In this document: piece by piece, positions 23,032 through 30,444 of the stretch
Numbering within the stretch: the stretch's first letter is position 1
Layout: each line of letters begins with the position of its first letter
NCBI GenBank assembly: GCA_946186495.1
Contig: CAMHNQ010000031.1
Location: 1-36,283, forward strand
Source of the DNA: an uncultured Bacteroidales bacterium
GTDB taxonomy: Bacteria > Bacteroidota > Bacteroidia > Bacteroidales > WCHB1-69
Direction of reading: 5' to 3'
DNA length: 36,283 bases
Notes under the pieces: generated by a model
Told to the model about the DNA's origin: nothing
Seen by the model: the letters and a program-made list of their open reading frames with translations, nothing else
Databases searched by the model: none
Position numbers and translations under genes: made by a program

Positions 23032-24338
23032 TGCTGTAGGGTTTTAAGGGGTTGTACAAAAGCGTGCCAGAAAAGGTCGCCGATGAGGTTATATCCGTTG
23101 ACGGTGAAGTGGACGCGGTCTTTCTGCGCAAGCCCCTTGGCCTGCCATTTGGCCATGGAGCCGAGCCCGCCCATCACCTCGAATTGGTCCCAGCAGGCGC
23201 CGCCGGTGAGGTTGGCTAAACGGTGCATGACGTCGCTCACAGCAGGCCCGGTCGGGTTGACAGCGTATCGGCCTCTTTTCCCGCGTTTCCAGGTGTCGTT
23301 GTTCGACAAAAAGATGAAGGCGCAGTCGGGACTGGCCTCACGTATGCGGGCGATGAGCTGCAGGTAGTTGTTTTTGAAGGCCGTGGAGTCGAAGTCGGCG
23401 GAGAAGGCATCGTTAACCCCGATGCCGAAGATGACCAAGTCGGGCGGAAATGCCTTGAGGTCGCGGGTGAGGTTCTTGCACCGCAGGTAGGAGGGTACAG
23501 CCGCGCCGTTTACCCCGATGGAGGTGAAGGTTACGCCTGGCTTGCCGTTCTGAAGCCACAGCCCGTTCACGAAAAAGGTGTCCGCCGATCCGCACGGAAA
23601 ATAGAAGGTGAATTCCTGCAAAGGGCGGTCGGGATAGAAGTAATAGCGTTCGTTCTCCAAGTCGGTCTCGTCGGGGAAACGCCAGACGGTGTCGTATTTA
23701 AGGATGGGGTCGATGTAGTGGCCGTTGGAGCGGCCGAAAAGCACGAGCGTGTCCGTCGCGAAGTCGTAGTCAGGCTCGTTCATCGTGAATTTGATGGACT
23801 GCACCGACTTGGTGCAATAGACGGAGATGCCCGACATGCCGAGCGGCGACGGATACTGCTGATAGACGTTCCGGATCAGCGAGAAGACATCGGAGCGGGA
23901 GATTTTGTAGTCGCGGGGGTTGTTGCAGGCGTTTGCGGCGGAGTAGGGGAATATCAGCCCGCGCGAGGCCGGTTCGCCGCCGTATTCCGCCAGGACGTGC
24001 TTGCGGATGCGGTGCGACATGGTGCCTGCCTGCACGTGCGAGCCGCCGATGTGCATGATGTGCACGTTGCCTTTTCGGGTGCGGATCACGCGGTCCCACT
24101 TCTCGTAGAAGTGCACCAACGGAATGCTGTCCCTGCCCCAGCAGAGTGTGTCGTCGTTGAAGCGGATGAACGAAAATGTGGAGTCATAGTCGGAAAACAA
24201 TTCAGGGAGCACCCATGCGGCAGAGGTGTCTGCTTCCATCACCAATGCCACGCTGTCAGCAGTCTCGCCAGTCTGCGCGGATATTTTCAACACGCAGAAT
24301 GCCAACATAAAGCAGATCAGTTTTCGGTAGCCTCCCAT
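23028..24338 (-). CDS. SGNH-fold hydrolase/acetyltransferase, GGS variant
   Basis: This 436-residue exported protein (signal about 1-21, AQTGE after it) has an SGNH hydrolase core: HIMHIGGSHVQAG (93-105) with the nucleophile Ser100, FGIGVNDAFSAD with the Gly/Asn block, and DRVHFT with Asp407 and His410. The first block reads GGS rather than GDS, a change seen in some Bacteroidota homologues. The region between the first two blocks contains a strand-rich insert of about 150 residues, probably a carbohydrate-binding domain. It starts inside the previous SGNH gene (22-nt overlap) and overlaps the MBOAT start by 4 nt. It probably transfers or removes acetyl groups on a polysaccharide in the periplasm. 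Confidence 0.88.
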   Translation of the reverse strand: MGGYRKLICFMLAFCVLKISAQTGETADSVALVMEADTSAAWVLPELFSDYDSTFSFIRFNDDTLCWGRDSIPLVHFYEKWDRVIRTRKGNVHIMHIGGSHVQAGTMSHRIRKHVLAEYGGEPASRGLIFPYSAANACNNPRDYKISRSDVFSLIRNVYQQYPSPLGMSGISVYCTKSVQSIKFTMNEPDYDFATDTLVLFGRSNGHYIDPILKYDTVWRFPDETDLENERYYFYPDRPLQEFTFYFPCGSADTFFVNGLWLQNGKPGVTFTSIGVNGAAVPSYLRCKNLTRDLKAFPPDLVIFGIGVNDAFSADFDSTAFKNNYLQLIARIREASPDCAFIFLSNNDTWKRGKRGRYAVNPTGPAVSDVMHRLANLTGGACWDQFEVMGGLGSMAKWQAKGLAQKDRVHFTVNGYNLIGDLFWHAFVQPLKTLQQ

Positions 24339-25828
24339 AGATTGTCGAAAGTTTCGGCACCCATCTTGCGGCGGGTGGTGTAGAGTTCGTACATTGTGGC
24401 GAAGTTTTCGGCGAGCTTCTTGCCCACATAATTCGCGCCGGCAGGGGTGAAATGCACGTAGTCGGGACCGGCCCAGCCTTTCTTCACCCAGGCGACCATC
24501 GCGTTCCGGCCGCCCATGACCTCATACAAATCCCAGTATGCCACGTTGTTACGCATACACATGTTGCGCAGGCTGTCCACCATGGCGGGCAGGAATTTGT
24601 AGGTCTGCAGCGATCCGCTGTAGGAGTGGCTCATGTCAGACGGACCAATAAAAAGCAGGGTGGCATTTGGGCAGACGCTCTTGATACGGCGTATCTGTTT
24701 CTGCATCAAAGCGCAATAGTCGTTGATGGACTTGGTGCTGTAAGTTGAAGGCATCTGGTTGCCGCCGAACTGCAGGATGATCATTCCCACGTTGGAGTTC
24801 TGGTAGCATTTGCGCAGGATGGAATCGGTGACGAGGGTGAACTGGTTGCCGGAGGAGCTTCGAAGCGGGATGTTGTCGACACTCACGCCCGGCCCGTTGT
24901 CGATCATGATGCCGTAGATGTCGGCTGTACCCTGCATGTTGAGTCGAAGGGAAGCGGTGGCGGAGTCGGTCCGCCAGTGCATGGCATGGATGCCGGGCCC
25001 CGTGCTCGCGCAGGCGGAGTCGTACCTGTTCTTGCGGTCGGTGAGGGTGGCGCGGAACCGGCCGTCGTGGTCGTTGTAGAGGAGGGTCACGCGGGAGAAC
25101 CGCTTCACGCGACTGTCTGTGCGTTTGTTGGTGGTGGCGTTGGCCGTGAAGGTGCCGTTGCCCGTAAGCCGGTAGCATTTGAGCATGAAACCGTAGTTTC
25201 CGCGCGCCCGCGCCCCGTCTCCGTAGGTCGAATAGAGCGTGAACGGACCCGAAGCCGACTGGCTCACCGCGTAGGAAGCCACGGTCTGGACGGCGGGCAG
25301 GAGCCCCGGACCGCCGCCGCCGAACTTCGACTGCATCCATACGCGCAGGTTTCCTGAGATGCGGTCCATCTCAATCTGCGAGTCTCCGTAGTGCATCACC
25401 CGAAGCACTTCGTCGCGGCTGTGTGCCGCCGCAGCCCTCGCAAAGAATTTGTCAAAGTAGGTTACATCGCCGTCGGGCAGGTAGAAATGGCCTTCCGATG
25501 CCATCTCTGTCCTGAAATGCTCCAGCGTGTCCAATTGCTCCTCCATATGTTTCTGCCTCACAGAGTCCTCTCTGGCGATTTCCGCGATGATGGCCTCCCG
25601 TTTTTTGCGGTTGAAGATCGTGGCCTTCGGAATGCGCTTGTCGTGAGAAAGACTGTCTTCGGGCAACTCGGGCAACTCCGCGTCAGGGTCCGCCAGCACC
25701 CGCTCGGGCGACGGAAAGCGGATCTCATGCCCCGCAAGGCGCAAACCGTTCTCGGGATAGAAAAAACTGATAATCCCCAATCCGGTGATTGTCAATAAGA
25801 TGAATGCCGCTATCTGCCAGGGTTTCAT
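24317..25828 (-). CDS. SGNH-fold hydrolase/acetyltransferase, membrane-anchored
   Basis: I start the protein at the ATG at 25826-25828 (503 residues), since the longer frame (to 25915) would begin upstream of the promoter box. An N-terminal membrane anchor (about 6-23) leads to a charged linker, then an SGNH core: VMHYGDSQIEMDR with Ser150, LQFGGNQMPS, and DYVHFTPAG with Asp456 and His459. The strand-rich insert between blocks again suggests a carbohydrate-binding module. It is the first gene of the three-gene O-acylation unit and a relative of the next gene, but keeps the usual GDS block. Pairs of such proteins with an MBOAT partner act in polysaccharide O-acetylation; the substrate is unknown. 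Confidence 0.88.
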   Translation of the reverse strand: MKPWQIAAFILLTITGLGIISFFYPENGLRLAGHEIRFPSPERVLADPDAELPELPEDSLSHDKRIPKATIFNRKKREAIIAEIAREDSVRQKHMEEQLDTLEHFRTEMASEGHFYLPDGDVTYFDKFFARAAAAHSRDEVLRVMHYGDSQIEMDRISGNLRVWMQSKFGGGGPGLLPAVQTVASYAVSQSASGPFTLYSTYGDGARARGNYGFMLKCYRLTGNGTFTANATTNKRTDSRVKRFSRVTLLYNDHDGRFRATLTDRKNRYDSACASTGPGIHAMHWRTDSATASLRLNMQGTADIYGIMIDNGPGVSVDNIPLRSSSGNQFTLVTDSILRKCYQNSNVGMIILQFGGNQMPSTYSTKSINDYCALMQKQIRRIKSVCPNATLLFIGPSDMSHSYSGSLQTYKFLPAMVDSLRNMCMRNNVAYWDLYEVMGGRNAMVAWVKKGWAGPDYVHFTPAGANYVGKKLAENFATMYELYTTRRKMGAETFDNLWEATEN

Positions 25829-25855
25829 GAATGTAGTACCTCTTTTTTGAGGGCG

Positions 25856-25863
25856 CAAAAGTA
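25856..25863 (-). promoter_or_regulatory. Promoter -7 box for the O-acylation unit
   Basis: TACTTTTG on the minus strand fits the TAnnTTTG box and lies 28 nt before the ATG at 25828. No good TTTG box is visible at the expected distance upstream, so support is partial. Its position supports the shorter start of the SGNH gene. Confidence 0.5.
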
Positions 25864-26126
25864 CAAAAAATGTATTATGGATTATCTTTATCCCAAGGCT
25901 CTCCAAGGTTTGCACATCAACTTTTTTATCCAGGCATGCCGGTGCAGCTCAGGAGCTGACGTTTCCAAGCGTCGCAAATATGCATCGGAGCCATTTTCCT
26001 GTTGGAATCGGCGCAGTGAAGTGGCCCGCGATGGACGAAGGATGGCCGCGCTTCCTCCCAATGCTGCTGCACTGTGTACCCGGCATCCGTGCCTTAGTGT
26101 TGTCGGATTACGGCCTGACTTATCTC
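25864..26126. other. Intergenic stretch without a recognised gene
   Basis: This GC-rich stretch lies between the O-acylation unit and the DUF5618 gene. It contains a hairpin CAGCTC-AG-GAGCTG (about 25945-25958), overlapping the dispersed repeat at 25952-25975. An 82-codon minus-strand frame runs through it, but it has no match I recognise and no promoter or coding support, so I do not call it a gene. It may be a decayed or repetitive element. Confidence 0.5.
25952..25975 (-). repeat. Dispersed copy of the 24-nt intergenic repeat
   Basis: Read on the minus strand, this 24-nt stretch matches the repeat end at 21148-21171 at 20 of 24 positions, including the central CGCTTGGAA and the terminal GCTCC. 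With the array at 21101-21171 it brackets the O-acylation cassette in inverted orientation, with the GCTCC ends facing the cassette. Confidence 0.65.
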
Positions 26127-26528
26127 TCAGGCGCAAACATCCCCCGTGTAAAGCTTGGCGCAGCGGTCGATGATCGTGTTGGCAAAATCGAACCCGTCGG
26201 CACTCACTCTTTTCCCCCGTGCACCGTCATATCCCATGCTCAAATGCATGGTGTCGTAGCCGCCCATGATGGCGGCCAGCAGCTTCCTGTCGCGCTTGCC
26301 GGCAGCCTCCTTGTACTTCTCGATGGACGGACGACCCTTGCCTTTAGGAAGGTCCAACACGGCATCCAACGCGACCAAGCAGCCGCACCACAGGATGTTG
26401 CCCGCCGTCTTGACGTACTTATTGTCGGTGTAGATTTTCAGCTCGGGGTCATAGTTCGCCTTCTTGATGATCTCCCTTGCGTTGGCCACATATCTCCGGG
26501 CCTCTTCTATCGGATTTTTCTGTTCCAT
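26127..26528 (-). CDS. DUF5618 family protein
   Basis: I start at the ATG at 26526-26528 (133 residues), because it sits 34 nt after a good promoter box, while the longer frame begins upstream of it. The helical protein carries NPIEEARRYVANAREIIKKA at the N-terminus, NKYVKTAGNILWCGCLVALDA in the middle and a GGYDTMHLSMGYDG block, as in the DUF5618 family found in Bacteroidota. The all-helical form and small size recall HEPN-like proteins, but no RxxxxH-type catalytic motif is present, so I infer no activity. It has its own promoter and no partner gene, so it appears to be a single-gene unit. Confidence 0.85.
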   Translation of the reverse strand: MEQKNPIEEARRYVANAREIIKKANYDPELKIYTDNKYVKTAGNILWCGCLVALDAVLDLPKGKGRPSIEKYKEAAGKRDRKLLAAIMGGYDTMHLSMGYDGARGKRVSADGFDFANTIIDRCAKLYTGDVCA

Positions 26529-26561
26529 AGTTTGATGTTTGTTAATACTATAATCAGGCGG

Positions 26562-26593
26562 CAAAGATACAACAAAAAAACACATTTTGTCAA
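26562..26593 (-). promoter_or_regulatory. Promoter for the DUF5618 gene
   Basis: On the minus strand TTG (26591-26593), a 21-nt spacer and TATCTTTG (26562-26569) fit the Bacteroidota consensus. It supports the ATG at 26528 as start, with a leader of about 27 nt. Confidence 0.65.
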
Positions 26594-26675
26594 GGTTTTT
26601 GCAAAAAAATAAACCCTGTTTATCAATGCTTTATAAAACACATTTTAACAATTCGACTTTCAATTGTTAATTTTT

Positions 26676-27144
26676 GAAAGGAGATTTCGCAGGAAATGGA
26701 GCGAGGACAGCTCCAGTATTCGCGTGAATCTGCAGTACCACTGTTATTTCAACAAATATAGTGCGTTGGACATTGATGTTTCGTGGGCTATGTACAAACA
26801 CCACAATAATAGCGGTGGAAAACCTCTACAAATATGGCAACGAATACTTGCATTTCATCTCTGCACAGATCGGCTACAGCATCAACTATCTCCACAAGGA
26901 AAAAGTGACTTTATATTCCTCAGTCTATCTTGGAGGAACGATTTATTACATCGGAACTCTATGGGATTACTACGACATTCGGACGGGAGAGTTCATCGGG
27001 GCTGCAAGACCGGTGATGACCCTTAAACCAGCGTAGCAAACCAACTTCATCGGTTTCCGGGTGGGCAAACACAACGCCGCCAATATCGAGCTGGGTTTCG
27101 GCACGCAAGGAATCTTGAATGTGGGGTATAGCCGGAAGTTTTAG
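26676..27144 (+). pseudogene. Decayed outer-membrane barrel gene (3' part)
   Basis: Two overlapping plus-strand frames encode parts of one barrel-like protein. The first gives RVNLQYHCYFNKYSALDIDV and runs to NNSGG; near 26815-26822 the coding meaning shifts by one base into a frame giving ENLYKYGNEYLHFISAQIGY and LYSSVYLGGTIYYIG. That frame meets an in-frame TAG at 27034-27036, after which translation continues sensibly as QTNFIGFRVGKHNAANIEL, GFGTQGILNVGYSRKF and the true stop at 27142-27144. So one frameshift and one nonsense codon are present and the N-terminal part is missing. The last bases overlap the convergent acyltransferase gene. It resembles small Bacteroidota outer-membrane proteins; the family is not identified. 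Confidence 0.75.
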
Positions 27145-28505
27145 TACAGCAACCCCTCCATCGTCCCTACAATCCGCGAATTAAGCTCGCAAAGGGTCCG
27201 GTAGGCTTCGGTGCGACGGATGCGGTTGGCCTTGCAGAGCGTGCCGAGCTTGCGCAGTGCTTTCTTGTAGCCGAAAGCGAGGAAAGCCGTGAGGGCGGAC
27301 AGCAGGATATAGGCTAAGCCGATCCAGAGATGGTGGCTCAGCAGGCTGACGGTCACCAGCAGGAAGAGGTACCATATAGGGAAAGTGCCGAGGGTTCCGA
27401 TGGCAAACTGGAAAGTGGAATGCATCATCGGGTCTTTGATCTTGTTCGTGAAGTGCTTCGTGACCCATATCGGCACGAAGTTGTTGAGGTAGCCGAACAG
27501 GAAAAGCGGCAGGATAAGCAGCATCCAGAAGATACGGCCCGCCACCTTGAAACCGGAGACCTTACGGTTGATGACCCAGTGGTGGAGTCCTGTGTTTCTC
27601 AGGGTGTCGATATACTTGCGCGTGTCGCCCATGAGAGTGTGGAAGTGGTCGGGCTGTTCGTCTCGGAGCTGCCGGATGGCGGCGATGATGGTCATGGCGG
27701 CATCTTTTTGGTTTGGCAGAAACCTGGCTTTCAGTCCTTTGTGTTTCAACAGCGGTTCACTCATGATGTGCGTGAGTGCCTCGATTTCGTTATAGTATTC
27801 GGGAATGTCGATGTCGGGGGTCATCGCTTTGACTCTGGCGCGGGCCTTCTCGTTGAGGGCGAGGTAGGCCTGGTTCGGGGCTTCCTTGTACAAGTCGAAG
27901 AATTCCTCGAACGTGAACGGTTCCCCGACAGTCACCATCAAATCGCTTTGGAAGTTGAAGTAGTTGGAGTAGTGGATGTTGAGCGGCAAAATCTGCAGGC
28001 CGAGCCGGTAGTCGTTCATCTCCTCCGCGGCGAAAGCGATGCGGCTGAACCCCTTCTTGAAGGTGGACATGTAGTGCCCTTGCTGGTGCCCGGCTTCGGG
28101 GAAGATGACCAGGGTGCCGCCCTTGCAGAGTATGCGCCCGGCGCGGTTGAAGATGGCCAGGTCCTTCTTGATGTCCTCGCGGCCGCCGTCGCGGTTGCGA
28201 TAGACCGGCAGGATCTTCAGGAAGCGCATGATCCGCGCCACTAAGTCTTTTTTGAAGATGTCGCCGCGCGCGATGAAAACCGGCTGCCGCCCGTCCTTGT
28301 ACATGGTGTGCAGGATCGCCATCGCGTCCATCATGCCGTTCTGGTGGTTGGCAATCACTAACGTGGGCGTTCCTTTCGGCGGGATGTTCTCGCGGTTCAC
28401 GATGTAGAAGTTCCGGTAATAGATGTGGTTGTGCGCCAGGCTCAGGAACTTCATGTAGAAGTCGTACATCCGCGAGGGTTTGTCTATGTCTTCGAAGGAG
28501 ATCAT
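27141..28505 (-). CDS. PlsC-like phospholipid/glycerol acyltransferase
   Basis: This 454-residue protein has an acyltransferase domain in its first half: NHQNGMMDAM (His54 to Asp60, an HX5D spacing shared with other Bacteroidota members, rather than HX4D), an IFPEAGHQQG motif that corresponds to the FPEG block, and a PVYRNRDGG segment between them. The second half has a helical region and two or three membrane segments near residues 320-345 and 365-415. Proteins of this class acylate lysophosphatidic acid or related lipids at the inner membrane. The gene has its own promoter and is flanked by two remnants of a barrel gene. It overlaps the end of the pseudogene on the other strand by 4 nt. Confidence 0.9.
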   Translation of the reverse strand: MISFEDIDKPSRMYDFYMKFLSLAHNHIYYRNFYIVNRENIPPKGTPTLVIANHQNGMMDAMAILHTMYKDGRQPVFIARGDIFKKDLVARIMRFLKILPVYRNRDGGREDIKKDLAIFNRAGRILCKGGTLVIFPEAGHQQGHYMSTFKKGFSRIAFAAEEMNDYRLGLQILPLNIHYSNYFNFQSDLMVTVGEPFTFEEFFDLYKEAPNQAYLALNEKARARVKAMTPDIDIPEYYNEIEALTHIMSEPLLKHKGLKARFLPNQKDAAMTIIAAIRQLRDEQPDHFHTLMGDTRKYIDTLRNTGLHHWVINRKVSGFKVAGRIFWMLLILPLFLFGYLNNFVPIWVTKHFTNKIKDPMMHSTFQFAIGTLGTFPIWYLFLLVTVSLLSHHLWIGLAYILLSALTAFLAFGYKKALRKLGTLCKANRIRRTEAYRTLCELNSRIVGTMEGLLY

Positions 28506-28527
28506 CTTATTGCATTATTTCAGGGCG

Positions 28528-28535
28528 CAAAGGTA
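28528..28535 (-). promoter_or_regulatory. Promoter -7 box for the acyltransferase gene
   Basis: TACCTTTG on the minus strand fits TAnnTTTG and lies 23 nt before the start codon at 28505. The upstream TTTG box is not clear. Confidence 0.5.
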
Positions 28536-28573
28536 CATAAATTTCGAACATACAGATTCTTCTACAACAATAT

Positions 28574-28657
28574 TCAGAAATTCATGCTGTACCCAATGTT
28601 GAAAATCCCCTGCGTGCCGAAACCGATTTCGACAATGACTTGCTGATTTGTCAACAG
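28574..28657 (-). pseudogene. Remnant of an outer-membrane protein C-terminus
   Basis: On the minus strand a short frame (28574-28657, stop TGA at 28574-28576) encodes QQVIVEIGFGTQGIFNIGYS and then MNF, closely matching the last residues of the plus-strand pseudogene (IELGFGTQGILNVGYSRKF). An in-frame TAG lies directly upstream, so only about 25 codons remain. The homology is evident in protein but only partial in DNA, so the two remnants are old paralogues and not a recent copy. Confidence 0.65.
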
Positions 28658-28674
28658 CTAAAGGTGAAAGAAAC

Positions 28675-29721
28675 TTACGGGATTAAAGTGAAAGAAGATA
28701 CAACACGGGTGATGCCTTCACCCAGTGAAACCCGAGGCTTCCATCCCAGATGCCCGATGGCGGTGGTGTCCAAAGCCGTGCGACGATAGGCGCAATAGCC
28801 TTTCTGGTCCCCTTCGTTTACCACCACCCGGATTGTCTTGTCGTTTCTGGAAGCGGCCAATCGTTGTGCCAACTCCCTGATGCTGACAGGTTCCGTTTCA
28901 TTGGCCAGGTTGTAAGCCTCGCCGGCCTTCCCTCTGAAAAGCACGGTGAACATGCCCAATACCGCATCCGTGACATAAAGGAATGCACGAATGGCCTCGC
29001 CGTTGCTTTTCAATACGATATCCCTGCCGGCCACCACATCGCCCACCAAGTCGGCCATCACCCGCCCGTCGTTCTCCAACGTCATGGTGGGGCCGTAAGC
29101 ATGGGCAATCCGAATCGTATTATAATCCACGCCGTACTGCAGCCGATAGCTTTTCAGTAGCGTTTCAGCAGCCCGCTTGCTTTCCGGATAGCATGAACGG
29201 GCATCCAAAGGGTCGAGCACGCCGTAGGAGCACTCATCCAACTTGTCTGCATGCTCATTTGCGCCATACACCTCTCGAGTCGAGGCAAACAGCACTTTTG
29301 CCGTTCGCTTCTCCCGGGCCAGCTCCAACACATTCATCGTGCCCAGCAGGTTACCCTTCATGATGCCCACAGGATCCGTGTTGATAAAATGCGGACTGGC
29401 GTTTCCTGCCAGATGGAAGATGTAATCCACAGCCCCGTCATACGTTATCGCATCGCACACATCCTGCGTCAGCATACGGAAATAGGGCTTGCCGGCATAC
29501 GAGCCAAAATATCGCTCCGCTTTCTGGGAATTCCGGCATAATGCCACCACAGAAACATCGATGCCGGCATACTCATGCAGGCGAAGCAAAAGCCACGTGA
29601 CATACGAGGCCAACATCCCTGCGGCCCCTGTCACGAGCACCGTCTGGCCGTCCAGCTGATGCCACGGCAGATCCGCCCGGCACATCCTCCGCAAATCCTC
29701 TATGACAACCTCACTTTTCAC
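28675..29721 (-). CDS. NAD-dependent epimerase/dehydratase (extended SDR)
   Basis: The 348-residue protein has an N-terminal NAD-binding fold (TGAAGMLAS, 31-39), the IFHLAGNASP segment, FASTREVYG (145-153) and the catalytic YPESK (Tyr178, Lys182), as in the nucleotide-sugar epimerase and 4,6-dehydratase group. The start codon is GTG at 29721; the preceding cytidylyltransferase gene stops with TGA two codons upstream in the same frame (TGA-AGA-GTG). It probably modifies the CDP-linked product made by that enzyme, but the exact reaction (epimerisation, dehydration or reduction) cannot be read from the sequence. It is the last gene of the polysaccharide unit. Confidence 0.9.
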   Translation of the reverse strand: MKSEVVIEDLRRMCRADLPWHQLDGQTVLVTGAAGMLASYVTWLLLRLHEYAGIDVSVVALCRNSQKAERYFGSYAGKPYFRMLTQDVCDAITYDGAVDYIFHLAGNASPHFINTDPVGIMKGNLLGTMNVLELAREKRTAKVLFASTREVYGANEHADKLDECSYGVLDPLDARSCYPESKRAAETLLKSYRLQYGVDYNTIRIAHAYGPTMTLENDGRVMADLVGDVVAGRDIVLKSNGEAIRAFLYVTDAVLGMFTVLFRGKAGEAYNLANETEPVSIRELAQRLAASRNDKTIRVVVNEGDQKGYCAYRRTALDTTAIGHLGWKPRVSLGEGITRVVSSFTLIP

Positions 29722-29724
29722 TCT

Positions 29725-30438
29725 TCAAAGTCCAAATATGGATCCTTCCTCTCTTGCTTCAATGATGGAACGGAACATGAAGAAGTCGGCAGGTGTCGTA
29801 ATCTTGATGTTTTCCATTGTTCCGAGTATTGTATGGAGTTCATGCCCATAATGATGCATCATCGTACAGGTGTCCACAAAGTCGTGCCTTCCCTCCGCCT
29901 GAGCCCGGCGGTGTGCCGCCAGCACATCCTTCAGCACAAAACACTGCGGGGCTCTGGCTATCTGCGACGCGTTACGGTCAATCACATTCAAGGCCCCCTC
30001 AGCCCCGCTGACAATCGTCTCCATCGCAGGGACGCAAACCACGCAGTTCCCCTTTTCCTTGGCTACCTCGATACACTCGATGATGCTCTTCTCCATCGCC
30101 AACGGGCGTACGCCGTCGTGAATCAGCGCCATCGTGTCGTCTGGATAATGCTGTGAAACGCAAGACAAACCGTTGTAGATGGAATCCTGGCTTCTTTTGC
30201 CACCCGGCACAATATCCACCACTTTGTCCAGCTTGTATTTCTTCACCTGACTGCGTAGATAGGGTATCCAGTCTTCAAGACAAGCGACCACAATCCCGTC
30301 AATATCCGGGATGTGCTGGAAAATCTCAATGGTATAGACCACAATGGGCTTTCCTCTATATTCAAGAAATTGCTTGGGGCGACTGTAGTTATGGAGTCTG
30401 CTTCCCTGTCCACCCGCAAATATCACTGCTACGTTCAT
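29725..30438 (-). CDS. IspD/TarI-like cytidylyltransferase
   Basis: This 237-residue nucleotidyltransferase begins with FAGGQGSRL (7-15) and the RPKQFLEY motif with Lys22, and includes GGKRSQDSIYNGL, ALIHDGVRPL and QIARAPQCF blocks. These define the family that includes IspD (methylerythritol phosphate) and TarI/Bcs1 (ribitol phosphate). Because it lies between a CDP-glycerol transferase-like gene and an SDR inside a polysaccharide locus, a CDP-activated polyol or sugar phosphate is a more likely product than the isoprenoid intermediate. The substrate is inferred from context. It is 6 nt after the transferase gene. Confidence 0.88.
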   Translation of the reverse strand: MNVAVIFAGGQGSRLHNYSRPKQFLEYRGKPIVVYTIEIFQHIPDIDGIVVACLEDWIPYLRSQVKKYKLDKVVDIVPGGKRSQDSIYNGLSCVSQHYPDDTMALIHDGVRPLAMEKSIIECIEVAKEKGNCVVCVPAMETIVSGAEGALNVIDRNASQIARAPQCFVLKDVLAAHRRAQAEGRHDFVDTCTMMHHYGHELHTILGTMENIKITTPADFFMFRSIIEAREEGSIFGL

Positions 30439-30444
30439 AATCTT

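Noticed and set aside
23223..24383. Long plus-strand frame of 386 codons opposite the second SGNH gene
   Set aside because: It lies antisense to a gene with clear SGNH motifs, has low-complexity Val/Gly/Arg composition and no recognisable domain. It is a shadow caused by codon bias.
25888..26136. Minus-strand 82-codon frame in the gap after the DUF5618 gene
   Set aside because: It runs through the dispersed repeat and overlaps the DUF5618 end; Arg/Ser/His-rich composition looks like a non-coding frame.
27330..28244. Plus-strand frame of 304 codons opposite the PlsC-like gene
   Set aside because: It is antisense to the acyltransferase with its HX5D and FPEA motifs, and no promoter or family supports it.
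29725..30438. Housekeeping ispD of the isoprenoid pathway
   Set aside because: The family fits, but the position between a CDP-glycerol transferase-like gene and an SDR in a polysaccharide locus makes a CDP-polyol role more likely. I left the gene symbol blank.
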